From: Pseudomonadota bacterium
GTDB taxonomy: Bacteria > Pseudomonadota > Alphaproteobacteria > Rhizobiales > Rhizobiaceae
DNA length: 64,000 nucleotides
Direction of reading: 5' to 3'
NCBI GenBank assembly: GCA_023451735.1
Contig: JAEXYH010000040.1
Coordinates: forward strand, 62,001 to 126,000
Below, piece by piece: positions 18,121 to 26,837 of this stretch. The position numbers and the translations under genes are program-made. The notes below the pieces were generated by a model that saw only the letters and a list, made by a program, of their open reading frames with translations, was not told where the DNA came from and did no database searches. Every line of letters begins with the position of its first letter. Positions within the stretch are counted from its first letter, which is position 1.

Positions 18121-18921
18121 ATGAAATTCATTCTGGCGGGCCTCGCTCTTGCGTCTACCATCTTGGCTGCGGATTTTCCTGCAGCCCAGGAGCACGACGA
18201 TATCAACGCCGCCAACAACCCGTTGACGCCGAAAATCACTGTCAACTTCCAAGATTATTTCATCGCGAGCTTCAAAGACACGCCCGGTGACCCGCATGCG
18301 AACCAATTTCTGCTTCGCGGATTGGTGCCCTCGGACATGTGGGGATTTCCGCAGCTCATTCGCTTCACGCTTCCAATCGCCACGTCACCAGATATTTCCA
18401 ATGGCTATGTCACGGGTCTTGGCGATCTGACGCTGATGGACATTTTTATCTTGCCGAAGCAAGATGACGTGACCTATGGCGCAGGCCCACTCGTTGTCAT
18501 CCCGACAGCGACGGATGAGCGGCTCGGTTCGGGGAAATGGCAAGCAGGGGCAGCCGGTATAGCGATTGCACCACAGAACTGGGGACTACTTGGCGGTCTC
18601 GTCACCTACCAGACATCATTTGCCGGGCAAGGCGATCGCGAGGACGTCAGCCTGTTCACCTTCGAGCCGATCTTGAATTTCAATCTGAGTGATGGCTGGT
18701 ACCTGAGATCTTCGGCGATCTGGAACTTCAATCTGAAGAGTGGCGATGGTTACATCCCGCTCGGCCTTGGCGTAGGAAAAGTGTTCCAGCATGAGAAGGG
18801 TGTTACGATGAATGCCTTCATCGAACCCCAATATACAGTCTGGAACGAGGGAAGTGCGCCGCGCTGGCAGATATTTGCAGGTCTGAACTTCCAGTTTCCG
18901 ATTGGAAAGAGCCCACAATGA
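18121..18921 (+). CDS. Outer-membrane barrel-like protein
   Basis: 266 residues with a short signal peptide (MKFILAGLALASTILAADFPAAQ). The body is rich in alternating aromatic/polar strands (LIRFTLPIATSP, GAGPLVVIPTATDE, NLSDGWYLRSSAIWNFNL) and ends FAGLNFQFPIGKSPQ. This pattern is seen in transporter-annotated barrel proteins related to the Phenol_MetA_deg group. The ATG at 18121 is preferred to an earlier TTG because GGAG lies 8 nt upstream. Its stop overlaps the start of the MscS gene (ATGA), so the two are translationally coupled. Specific ligand unknown. Confidence 0.75.
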   Translation: MKFILAGLALASTILAADFPAAQEHDDINAANNPLTPKITVNFQDYFIASFKDTPGDPHANQFLLRGLVPSDMWGFPQLIRFTLPIATSPDISNGYVTGLGDLTLMDIFILPKQDDVTYGAGPLVVIPTATDERLGSGKWQAGAAGIAIAPQNWGLLGGLVTYQTSFAGQGDREDVSLFTFEPILNFNLSDGWYLRSSAIWNFNLKSGDGYIPLGLGVGKVFQHEKGVTMNAFIEPQYTVWNEGSAPRWQIFAGLNFQFPIGKSPQ

Positions 18922-20840
18922 AGTGGCTGGTCGCGGTGCTTCTCTTCGCGGCGACGCCAGCCGCCGCTCAGACATTCGCCCCCCCTGCATCCAACCAGCA
19001 GAAAATCGACCAACTCCTCACTCTTTTGCGCGATCCCGAAATACAAGGCTGGTTGATGGAGCGGGAGGAACCGAGAGAGATCGATGAAGGGCCAGGCACT
19101 GCGTTTGCAAAATGGGAGGCCGCAACCCATCAGCGACTACGCGCTGCCATAATCGCCGCCCCACGCATTCCATCCGAGATTTCGAAAACCGCTACGCGTA
19201 TCAGAGGTGATGCTCTGTCGCGAGGATATGCCCCGGTATTGCTGATGATGGGTGGCATCTTCCTTTCTGGTGCCCTGGCTGAAGCATGGTTCAGACGCCG
19301 CCGAGGGACACGCTCAATTCTCGATCATTTTTTGCCGATCAGCGTTTTCTCATTGGCGATGGCCATCGTGTTCTTTGCGATCCCCTGGCCGCCTCTCGGG
19401 CGGATAGTCATGTTCTCCTACCTGGCTGCGTTTGTCATCTATCGCCTCGTGTCGACGTCGATCGGGCTTGCGATTGCGGATCCGCGTATCCGCACAAGGG
19501 CGAGGCTCTTCTTCGGAATGGCGACCTTCGCGGTAGCCTCGGCGGCGGCCGGTCAGGCGCTTGGTGTCGACGCGGCGGTACGACAGGCGATCTCCTATCT
19601 GTTTTCGTTCGTGCTGATCTGTATCGCTCTCGAGCTATTATGGGTGACAGTAAAAAGGCGTCGTGCGTTCCGGTTTGCCCTCTGCCTTGCCGCCATTGCG
19701 ACGTGGATCGTCTGGTGCGTGGATCTGCCAGGTCTGTTCTGGTTGGGCATCTATGCATTCCTCCTGCCACCGCTGCTACGGGCGGCGGATATTGCGACAC
19801 AGGCCACAGGTCTCGCTGCCGACCGCCCGCTTGCAAATGTGCTTCTTGTGCGAGGGGCGCGCGCACTCATCATATCGGCTGCTCTCATCTGGTTGGCTAT
19901 CGTCTGGCACATCAACGATTATTCGCTCGCGCGTCAAAGTCCGGAAGCGACCGCACTACTCTACGGGCTGCTCAAGAGCGTGATTGTGCTGATTATCGCC
20001 GATCTTACCTGGCATCTCGCCCGAACGGCCATCGAACAACGGATCAAAATGCCTGCAGTACCCGGCGAAGATAAGAACCGCCATTCGGCTACAGCAACCA
20101 GACTGCACACCCTTCTTCCGATTTTCCGCAACGTGCTAGCAGTCATCGTCATTGTCGTAACGGCCCTGACTGTGCTTGCAGAACTCGGCGTGGAAATCGG
20201 ACCATTGATCGCCGGTGCCGGCATTTTCGGCGTGGCGCTGGGTTTCGGTTCTCAGACCTTGGTCAAGGATGTAATCAGCGGCATCTTCTACATGCTCGAC
20301 GACGCATTCAGGGTCGGCGAATACATTCAGGCAAAAAGCTACAAGGGAACGGTCGAGGGCTTCAGCCTGCGCTCCGTTCGGTTGCGACATCATCGCGGAC
20401 CGGTTTTTACCGTGCCCTTCGGAGAGCTTGGTGCCGTCGAGAACATGAGCCGCGACTGGGGTGTCGTCAAATTCCGTGTCTCCGTAGGCTACGACACGGA
20501 TGTGGAAAAAGCACGCAAGCTGACCAAGAAGATCGGTGCCACCCTCCTGGAAGATCCTGAACTCGGCCCGCTTTTTATCGAGCCCTTGAAGATGAAAGGA
20601 ATCGAGGAATTCGGTGATTATGGCATGGAACTAAGCTTTGGAATGACCTTGCATCCATCTCCGATGCAATCCTTCATTCGAAGGCGGGCAAATCTCCTTC
20701 TCCGTGAAGCATTCAGCGAAAACGGCATCGCCTTCGCGACACCAAGCGTGCATGTCGGAGGAGACGAGCGGCAGGCTGCCGCGGCTGCCGCCACGGCAGC
20801 TCTGATGCCGCAAGCCAAAACGACAGCTCCTGCACCGTGA
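18918..20840 (+). CDS. MscS-family mechanosensitive channel
   Basis: 640 residues, much longer than E. coli MscS (286). A signal peptide (MKWLVAVLLFAATPAAAQ) is followed by a short periplasmic part, a run of about eight or more membrane helices from roughly residue 95 to 430, and the conserved MscS pore and beta domain. The pore segment is GAGIFGVALGFGSQTLVKDVISGIFYMLDD (about 431-460), followed by VGEYIQAKSYKGTVEGFSLRSVRLRHHRGP. The C-terminus ends in an Ala-rich tail. The start overlaps the preceding barrel gene by 4 nt. In this cluster it may release or sense small solutes such as sulfate or cleaved products, which is inference. Confidence 0.92.
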   Translation: MKWLVAVLLFAATPAAAQTFAPPASNQQKIDQLLTLLRDPEIQGWLMEREEPREIDEGPGTAFAKWEAATHQRLRAAIIAAPRIPSEISKTATRIRGDALSRGYAPVLLMMGGIFLSGALAEAWFRRRRGTRSILDHFLPISVFSLAMAIVFFAIPWPPLGRIVMFSYLAAFVIYRLVSTSIGLAIADPRIRTRARLFFGMATFAVASAAAGQALGVDAAVRQAISYLFSFVLICIALELLWVTVKRRRAFRFALCLAAIATWIVWCVDLPGLFWLGIYAFLLPPLLRAADIATQATGLAADRPLANVLLVRGARALIISAALIWLAIVWHINDYSLARQSPEATALLYGLLKSVIVLIIADLTWHLARTAIEQRIKMPAVPGEDKNRHSATATRLHTLLPIFRNVLAVIVIVVTALTVLAELGVEIGPLIAGAGIFGVALGFGSQTLVKDVISGIFYMLDDAFRVGEYIQAKSYKGTVEGFSLRSVRLRHHRGPVFTVPFGELGAVENMSRDWGVVKFRVSVGYDTDVEKARKLTKKIGATLLEDPELGPLFIEPLKMKGIEEFGDYGMELSFGMTLHPSPMQSFIRRRANLLLREAFSENGIAFATPSVHVGGDERQAAAAAATAALMPQAKTTAPAP

Positions 20841-20894
20841 AATGGGCACCATCGCATCCGTCACGGAGGTGCCGGCTAAATTTACGGCAGAATT

Positions 20895-20909
20895 TTACCG
20901 TTGCGTACT
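20895..20909 (+). promoter_or_regulatory. Shared cluster box, copy 6 (DUF2092 unit)
   Basis: Perfect TTACCGTTGCGTACT on the plus strand, preceded by AATT and followed by CACCC. It lies 67 nt before the ATG of the DUF2092 gene and is the rightmost copy found. Confidence 0.8.
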
Positions 20910-20976
20910 CACCCGACCAAGCATCCGATCCCTAGCCTGTCTTCATCTGCAATAGCGAGGTGACAGGAAGACAATC

Positions 20977-21747
20977 ATGGTTTTACTCAAACAGCCTGTT
21001 TTTGCGGCGGCCAGCGCTGCGTCTTTTCTCATGTTGGTAAATAGTCTGTCAGCAGCCGACCGCCTACCCACCGAACCACTCATCGAGCCTCAGTCTGTAG
21101 AAGCCCTCAAGGCAATGGGCGATCATCTTCAATCGCTGAAGACCTTCTCTCTGAAGGCTGTGACCACAACCGAGATCGTGCTGGACAACGACCAGAGGCT
21201 GGAAATCGGCGGGGTCGCGACCTACGAAGCAAAACGCCCGGATCGGCTCCGCATCGACCTCGCCACTGATGCCGTCCATGGCGAACTCATTTATGACGGC
21301 AAGACGGTTGTCTACGCATCTCCCGACCAGAACGTTTACGCGAAAGTTCCAGCCCCGACGACGATCAAGGATATGCTCGAGGAGGCTGCAGCCAGATACA
21401 ATCTGACCTTTCCGCTGGCAGACCTCTTCTCATGGGGCACGCCGGATGCACCGATCGATCTCATCAAGGAAGGTTTCTTTGTCGGCCATGCTTATGTGAA
21501 CGGCAAGGAAACAGATCATTGGGCCTATCGCGGCCCCGATCAGGACGCCGAGATCTGGATTGCAAAGGCGGGAAACCCCTTGCCCTTAAAAATTTCACTG
21601 GTGGACAGGGATGACCTGACCCGTCCAAGGATCACCTCGGTACTTGAATGGAGCGAGAACGCGACAATCGCGGAAGACACCTTCCAATACAAACCACCCG
21701 GTGGCGCGACCAAAATCCGGTTTCTTGGCGAGGAGGACAAGAAATGA
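20977..21747 (+). CDS. DUF2092 exported protein
   Basis: 256 residues with a signal peptide ending VNSLSA|AD. The body (LKAMGDHLQSLKTFSLKAVTTTEIVLDNDQRLEIGG, then ATYEAKRPDRLRIDL and YDGKTVVYASPDQNVYAKV) matches the DUF2092 family, a lipoprotein-localisation (LolA/LolB-like) fold of unknown function. A GGAAGA ribosome site precedes the ATG. The stop overlaps the start of the next gene (ATGA). It is the first gene of the last unit carrying the shared box. Confidence 0.83.
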   Translation: MVLLKQPVFAAASAASFLMLVNSLSAADRLPTEPLIEPQSVEALKAMGDHLQSLKTFSLKAVTTTEIVLDNDQRLEIGGVATYEAKRPDRLRIDLATDAVHGELIYDGKTVVYASPDQNVYAKVPAPTTIKDMLEEAAARYNLTFPLADLFSWGTPDAPIDLIKEGFFVGHAYVNGKETDHWAYRGPDQDAEIWIAKAGNPLPLKISLVDRDDLTRPRITSVLEWSENATIAEDTFQYKPPGGATKIRFLGEEDKK

Positions 21748-22316
21748 CCAAGTCCGCCAAAATCTTCTATGTCGCGACGCTTTCTGCCACCCTAATCCTT
21801 CCGCACGTCGTGGATGCCCGTGGAGGTTTCGGTGGCCGAATGCCTCGGATGAATTTCGGCGGCGGGGGATTGCATGGAGGCGGTCATCCGGGCGGCGGAT
21901 CTTTCCAGGGGTTCAACGCGCCGACGCATTTCTCGCCGCGAGCGCATCAGGCAATCGCACCTCATCCACCAAATCCGCATCGGGAGCCACATCCGCGGCC
22001 GGATCCTTCTGGGCATCATCCCGGTCCTCCAGGACCAGGTCCGCATCCTGGCCCTGGCCCGCACCCACCCGGCCCACCTCCCCGACCGCTACCGCCGCCA
22101 CCTCCCGGGCCCTATTGGCCGGGCTATTGGGGACCTGCCGCGGTCTGGGGTGCCGCAACGGCAGTCGCCATCGGAACCGCAACCGCAACCCTTCCGCCGG
22201 AATGCACGACCATTATCGTCGGCGGGATCTCCTATCGAGATTGCGGCGGTCGGTGGTTCGAGCCTCGTTACGATGGCCACGCAGTCGTCTATGTCGCGGT
22301 CGCGGATCCCCGTTGA
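21744..22316 (+). CDS. Pro/Gly/His-rich exported protein
   Basis: 190 residues. After a signal peptide (cleavage near VVDA|RGG) comes a Gly-rich stretch (about 25-60) and then a very Pro/His-rich stretch (about 75-120: repeated PGPHPGP, PPRPLPPPPPGP). A hydrophobic patch precedes a C-terminal module, CTTIIVGGISYRDCGGRWFEPRYDGHAVVYVAV, with a possible disulfide pair. This C-terminal pattern is seen in small exported DUF6515-like proteins, but I am not sure of the family. The start at 21744 overlaps the DUF2092 stop and has AGGAGG at good spacing. A cell-wall or surface role is plausible; no enzyme motif is seen. Confidence 0.75.
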   Translation: MTKSAKIFYVATLSATLILPHVVDARGGFGGRMPRMNFGGGGLHGGGHPGGGSFQGFNAPTHFSPRAHQAIAPHPPNPHREPHPRPDPSGHHPGPPGPGPHPGPGPHPPGPPPRPLPPPPPGPYWPGYWGPAAVWGAATAVAIGTATATLPPECTTIIVGGISYRDCGGRWFEPRYDGHAVVYVAVADPR

Positions 22317-22807
22317 ACAAACCATTAACCTAGAGGACGGCGCAGATGAGCCTTGCGGCGGAAAGGAGCCATGGCGTGGGTCTCCGGGTTTCTTTGGCTC
22401 CTAGTTTAGAAGCTGGAAGGCTCGCTCAGACCCTCGTGTTATGATTGCCGGGACATGTGACTGCCGACAGAAATAACAATCATGTGGTGCACATAATGGA
22501 CATAACACGACGCTGCTGAAATGGGCTGGCGCCGAACCGCCGGCGTCGTGCAGGGGGATCAAGGCTCCGTCTTTCGGTTGATATGCACCCATCACATATG
22601 AGGTGTGCGACGAACCCAGCCATCCTAAATGCTGACACCCGCTTGCGCGATTTTTGGCGGATAATGATCGGGCCGCGACGGCGCTGCTCATATTCCGAAT
22701 GGCTGCCTGACCAGAAAACCACGCTTGATGCACCACGACACCCTCAACTTCGCGGCTCCGTTTCCTCGGCGCCTGCAGACCGACAATTGCATAGGACGGA
22801 GATTGAG
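22317..22807. other. Intergenic region before the type I secretion genes
   Basis: 491 nt without a supported gene. Just after the Pro-rich gene an 8-bp inverted repeat (AGGAGCCA and TGGCTCCT, about 22366-22405) with a long loop may act as a weak terminator. The rest has no recognisable box of the sulfatase-cluster type and presumably carries the promoter for the secretion genes. Confidence 0.5.
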
Positions 22808-23110
22808 ATGACAGACGAATTGTTTTGCGACGGCATCAGTGAAATCACCGTGACGGGTCCGATCGTCCGCCTGGATATGACGTCCTTTTCCCCCACCAAG
22901 CGCGACAAAAACGGCAACCCTGAACCGGTTATCCGCCAGCGGGTCATCATGTCGATAGAAGCTTTCGCCAATTCTGTCGATCTCATGAAGAAGGCCCTGG
23001 ATGGATTGGTCGAGGCCGGTGCCTTGCGCCGGAATGCTCCCGAGACACCTGCGGATGACGGCCCTCTTCTGGAACAATCGTCGGTAAATACGTCGCCGAA
23101 CTTCAACTGA
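22808..23110 (+). CDS. Small protein preceding the type I secretion genes
   Basis: 100 residues, no signal peptide. The sequence MTDELFCDGISEITVTGPIVRLDM and the later VIMSIEAFANSVDLMKKALDGLVEAG look like a compact alpha/beta soluble protein. I do not recognise a named family, though small proteins of this size often precede type I exporter genes in rhizobia. The ATG at 22808 has GGACGGAG upstream. It is 31 nt before the exporter ATPase in the same direction, so an accessory or regulatory role in secretion is likely. Coding upstream of this ATG is not supported. Confidence 0.65.
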   Translation: MTDELFCDGISEITVTGPIVRLDMTSFSPTKRDKNGNPEPVIRQRVIMSIEAFANSVDLMKKALDGLVEAGALRRNAPETPADDGPLLEQSSVNTSPNFN

Positions 23111-23141
23111 CGGCAACTGGCTACGGTCGGCGACTGAAGCG

Positions 23142-25286
23142 ATGAGCGAGCTCATACACACCAATCTGCACTGTCTTTGCCTGGTCGGCCGCCACCATGG
23201 GGTAGATCTCTCACCTGAGCGGCTGCAGCATGACTACGACGTGGGAGAAAAACAGGTCTCGACGCGCCAGTTGCTTTTGATGGCGAAGGACGCGGGCCTG
23301 CGCGCGCGCAGCCTGGATCTGACTTGGCACTCTCTCTTCACGCTCGGCGAAGCCTATCCGGTGCTCGCCGAACTGGAAAACGGCAACTGGATCGTGATAG
23401 CGGGCGCATCTACGGTTGATGGCGTCGAAACCATCCGTGTTCTCGATCCGCTGGCACAACGACCGGAATCCATCATTCTGACCAAAGAGCAGTTCTCGAA
23501 GAGCTGGCGCGGCAACGTCGTCCTGGTCAAGCGCGGCTACCGGATTATGGACGACGACCAGCCATTCGGCCTCCGCTGGTTCGTGCCGGATATCATCCGC
23601 CAGCGCAGTCTTTTCCGTGATGTCGGCCTCGCCGCAATCATCCTCTATGGGCTGGGCCTCGCAACTCCGCTCTTCTTTCAGCTCGTGATCGACAAGGTGC
23701 TGGTTCACCAGAGCTACGCGACGCTGGCTGTATTGACGGTGGGGATAGCGATCGCGCTCGTTTTCGACGCTATATTCACCTTTTTGCGTCGCTATATCCT
23801 ACTTTATGCGACGAACAGGATAGATATCCGGGTCGCGACCAGAACCTTCGGCCATCTCTTGTTCTTGCCGATTGCGCTCTTCGAGCAGGCGTCGGCGGGC
23901 GTGCTGGTAAAACACATGCAGCAGACTGGCCGAATTCGCGAATTCCTGACCGGTCGCCTGTTCCTGACGCTTCTCGACGGCCTGTCACTGCTGGTCTTTG
24001 TGCCAATTCTTTTTCTCTACAGCATCAAGCTCACACTCGTGGTTCTCGGCTTCACGGCCCTTGTCGGGCTCGTCGTGGCTCTGCTGGTCGGACCGTTCCA
24101 AAGGCGACTTCATGCGCTCTACCAGGCGGAAGGAGAACGCCAGGCCCTTCTGGTCGAGACCGTCCACGGAATGCGGACGGTGAAATCGCTGGCCCTAGAG
24201 CCCCGTCAAAGGAAGGTGTGGGACGATCAGTCGGCGCGGTCCATCTCCGTCCGCTTCCATGTCGACAAGATTTCGACGGCTGCTCAGGCACTGACGGGCC
24301 TTCTGGAAAAGCTGATGAGTGTCGCCATCATCGGGCTTGGCGCGCTGGCCGTGTTCGATAACACGATGACGATCGGCGCTCTCGTGGCGTTCAACATGCT
24401 GGCTGGCCGGGTATCAGGTCCCCTGCTGCAGATCGTCACAATGGTACACGAATACCAGGAAGTCGCCTTGTCCGTGCGCATGCTCGGAGAGATCATGAAC
24501 CAGCGCCCGGAACAGTTCGACCGCGGCAGGGGGATCAGCCCTGCCCTCACCGGCCGCATTGAATTTGACAAGGTCTCGTTCCGCTACGGGCCGGATGGTG
24601 CGCCTGCACTCGACGAAATTTCCTTCATCATCCCGGCCGGCTCGCTGTTTGGCATCGTGGGTAAAAGCGGCTCAGGCAAGACGACCGTAACCCGGCTCAT
24701 TCAGTGTCTCTACCAGAACCAGCAGGGCATCATTCGTGTCGACGGTTACGATAGTCGCGAAATTGATCTCGTGCATCTGCGGACGAATATAGGCGTCGTA
24801 CTGCAGGACAATTTCCTCTTTCGCGGAACCGTGCGGGAGAACATCGCGGCCACCAAGCCGGGCGCGACGATCGAAGAGATTGTCGCTGCTGCCCGGCTGG
24901 CCGGGGCAGAAGAGTTCATCGAACGTTTGCCACGGGGTTTCGACACGCTGCTGGAGGAAAATGCCAGCAATCTTTCTGGTGGCCAGAGGCAACGTCTTGC
25001 CATCGCCCGCGCCCTGATCACTGATCCCAAACTGCTTATCCTTGACGAGGCGACCAGCGCTCTCGATCCGGACAGCGAAGCGATCCTCAGGCAGAACTTG
25101 AGCGGGATCGCCGCAGGACGAACGGTCGTCATCGTTTCGCATCGTCTTTCGACTTTGGTCGATGCCGACGCAATCCTCGTGCTGGAGCGCGGCAAGATCG
25201 CCGATATCGGCCCGCATGATCAACTCCTATCCCGCTGTATGACCTATCGTCATCTGTGGGCGCAGCAGATGAGGCAGGTGGCATGA
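23142..25286 (+). CDS. Type I secretion ABC exporter (HlyB-like, with C39-like domain)
   Basis: 714 residues, normal for HlyB-type exporters. Residues 1-130 form a C39-peptidase-like domain. Where active peptidases have Cys and His, this one has HTNLHCLCLVGRHHG and ENGNWIVIAG, so it looks like an inactive C39-like domain of the kind that docks RTX-type substrates. Membrane helices cover about 160-440. The ATPase domain has Walker A GKSGSGKTT near 507, signature LSGGQRQR near 611 and Walker B LLILDEATSALD near 630. It overlaps the fusion-protein gene by 4 nt. The likely cargo is the large protein at 28112-32626. Confidence 0.92.
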   Translation: MSELIHTNLHCLCLVGRHHGVDLSPERLQHDYDVGEKQVSTRQLLLMAKDAGLRARSLDLTWHSLFTLGEAYPVLAELENGNWIVIAGASTVDGVETIRVLDPLAQRPESIILTKEQFSKSWRGNVVLVKRGYRIMDDDQPFGLRWFVPDIIRQRSLFRDVGLAAIILYGLGLATPLFFQLVIDKVLVHQSYATLAVLTVGIAIALVFDAIFTFLRRYILLYATNRIDIRVATRTFGHLLFLPIALFEQASAGVLVKHMQQTGRIREFLTGRLFLTLLDGLSLLVFVPILFLYSIKLTLVVLGFTALVGLVVALLVGPFQRRLHALYQAEGERQALLVETVHGMRTVKSLALEPRQRKVWDDQSARSISVRFHVDKISTAAQALTGLLEKLMSVAIIGLGALAVFDNTMTIGALVAFNMLAGRVSGPLLQIVTMVHEYQEVALSVRMLGEIMNQRPEQFDRGRGISPALTGRIEFDKVSFRYGPDGAPALDEISFIIPAGSLFGIVGKSGSGKTTVTRLIQCLYQNQQGIIRVDGYDSREIDLVHLRTNIGVVLQDNFLFRGTVRENIAATKPGATIEEIVAAARLAGAEEFIERLPRGFDTLLEENASNLSGGQRQRLAIARALITDPKLLILDEATSALDPDSEAILRQNLSGIAAGRTVVIVSHRLSTLVDADAILVLERGKIADIGPHDQLLSRCMTYRHLWAQQMRQVA

Positions 25287-26692
25287 CGTCGGCGCCTGAC
25301 CCTCGAGACCAAAACTTGCCCGTTTCCATTTCCAAACCCGGGTCTGCCCTGGTCTCGAAACAGCAGCTGTCGGCAGTGATCATCGATTTCCAGTCAGATG
25401 CCGTGGAGCTCGAAGAAAGACCGCCGCCGCGGGTGGCGAAGGTGACGCTCTATGCGCTTTCGGCACTTATCTGTGCAGCAATCCTATGGACTTCAGTATC
25501 AGAAGTCGACGAAGTCGTCATCGCTGCCGGCAAGCTGGTCACGAGCCAACCCACAATGGTTGTCCAGCCATTGGAGACCTCCATCATCCGTTCTCTCGAC
25601 GTCGCCGTCGGCGAGATCGTTCATGCCGGCCAGAATCTTGCGACGCTCGACCCGACATTCAGCCAGGCCGACGTAGCGCAGCAGCAATCGAAATACAGCG
25701 CCTTCGATGCGCAAGTTAAGCGGCTTGATGCGGAAGTGTCGGGGCAAGATTACACGGCGTTGGCTGGCGGCTCGTCGGACGAACAGCTTCAAGTCGCGCT
25801 CTTTCGACAAAGGGACGCCTATTATCGCGCGCAGGTGCAGAATTACGACTCCCAGATTGCGGGTCAGCTGGCAACGATTTCCGCCGGCAATGACCAGGCC
25901 AAGATACTTCAAGGCCGGCTAGACACGCTGGGCCAGATCGAGGCTACCCGTGAGGGCCTTTACCGCAGGGATGCGGGGTCGCTGCTTCTGCTTCTCGTCG
26001 CAAGAGATGCACGTCTTGATGTCGATGCCGACCTCTCTGCAATTCGGGGTAAAAGCGCTGAGGCGCAGCACATGCTGAAAAGGCTGACGGCAGAGAGACA
26101 GGCATTTCTGGAGGACTTCCGCCGGGCAGCGATGGAACAGCTCGTCGAAATGCGCGATCAGCGCGATACGGCAGCTGAGGAACTCAAGAAGATGGAATTG
26201 CGCCGCGCGATGGTTGCCCTCAAGGCGCCGGCCGATGCGGTGGTACTCGACCTTGCCCAGCGCTCAGTCGGCTCAGTCGTACGCGACGCCGAACCGATCG
26301 TGACTTTGGTGCCCCTTGACGTTCCGCTGGAAGCCGAAGTGTCAGTCAGCTCCCTCGACATCGCCCGCATCGCCGACGGCATGGATGCCCGCATCAAACT
26401 CGATGCCTATCCGTTCCAGAAATACGGCACTGCTTCCGGTAGCGTCAGGGTTATCAGCAGGGATACGTTCGAACCGACCCAGCAGGAGGTAACGGCAGGG
26501 CAGTCTCCCCTACCGTTCTTCAGGGCTCGGGTCGCATTGAGCGGAACCCGCCTCGAAGTGCCGGATGAAACCGTCAGGCTGCTACCCGGAATGACGGTCT
26601 CAGCCGAAATCAAGGTCGGACGTCGCACGATTATTTCGTATATTCTATATCCGCTGGTCAAAGGCCTCGATAGCGCCTTGCGGGAGCCGTAA
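25283..26692 (+). CDS. Type I secretion membrane fusion protein (HlyD family)
   Basis: 469 residues. A cytosolic N-terminal stretch of about 65 residues precedes one membrane helix (VTLYALSALICAAILWTSV). Next comes the lipoyl/barrel half (AAGKLVTSQPTMVVQPLETSIIRSLDVAVGEIVHAGQNLATLD), a long helical hairpin (about 145-310), and a C-terminal barrel part (VALKAPADAVVLDLAQRSVGSVV, then DAYPFQKYGTASGSVRVIS). All are typical of HlyD adaptors that bridge the inner-membrane ABC exporter to a TolC channel. ATG 25283 overlaps the exporter stop. No TolC gene is present in the window. Confidence 0.92.
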   Translation: MTSAPDPRDQNLPVSISKPGSALVSKQQLSAVIIDFQSDAVELEERPPPRVAKVTLYALSALICAAILWTSVSEVDEVVIAAGKLVTSQPTMVVQPLETSIIRSLDVAVGEIVHAGQNLATLDPTFSQADVAQQQSKYSAFDAQVKRLDAEVSGQDYTALAGGSSDEQLQVALFRQRDAYYRAQVQNYDSQIAGQLATISAGNDQAKILQGRLDTLGQIEATREGLYRRDAGSLLLLLVARDARLDVDADLSAIRGKSAEAQHMLKRLTAERQAFLEDFRRAAMEQLVEMRDQRDTAAEELKKMELRRAMVALKAPADAVVLDLAQRSVGSVVRDAEPIVTLVPLDVPLEAEVSVSSLDIARIADGMDARIKLDAYPFQKYGTASGSVRVISRDTFEPTQQEVTAGQSPLPFFRARVALSGTRLEVPDETVRLLPGMTVSAEIKVGRRTIISYILYPLVKGLDSALREP

Positions 26693-26837
26693 GCCCTCGC
26701 TGGCACCGCCGGAAAATTGGCATTCATGGGCAGCTCAAACGTCATGCGACATGCCGATACGACGTTTGGCCCAGCCTCTAGACTGGATCCTCCGAGGAAG
26801 AATGTTCTCTCTCAAGATAGACCGGAAGCGTGCGGCT

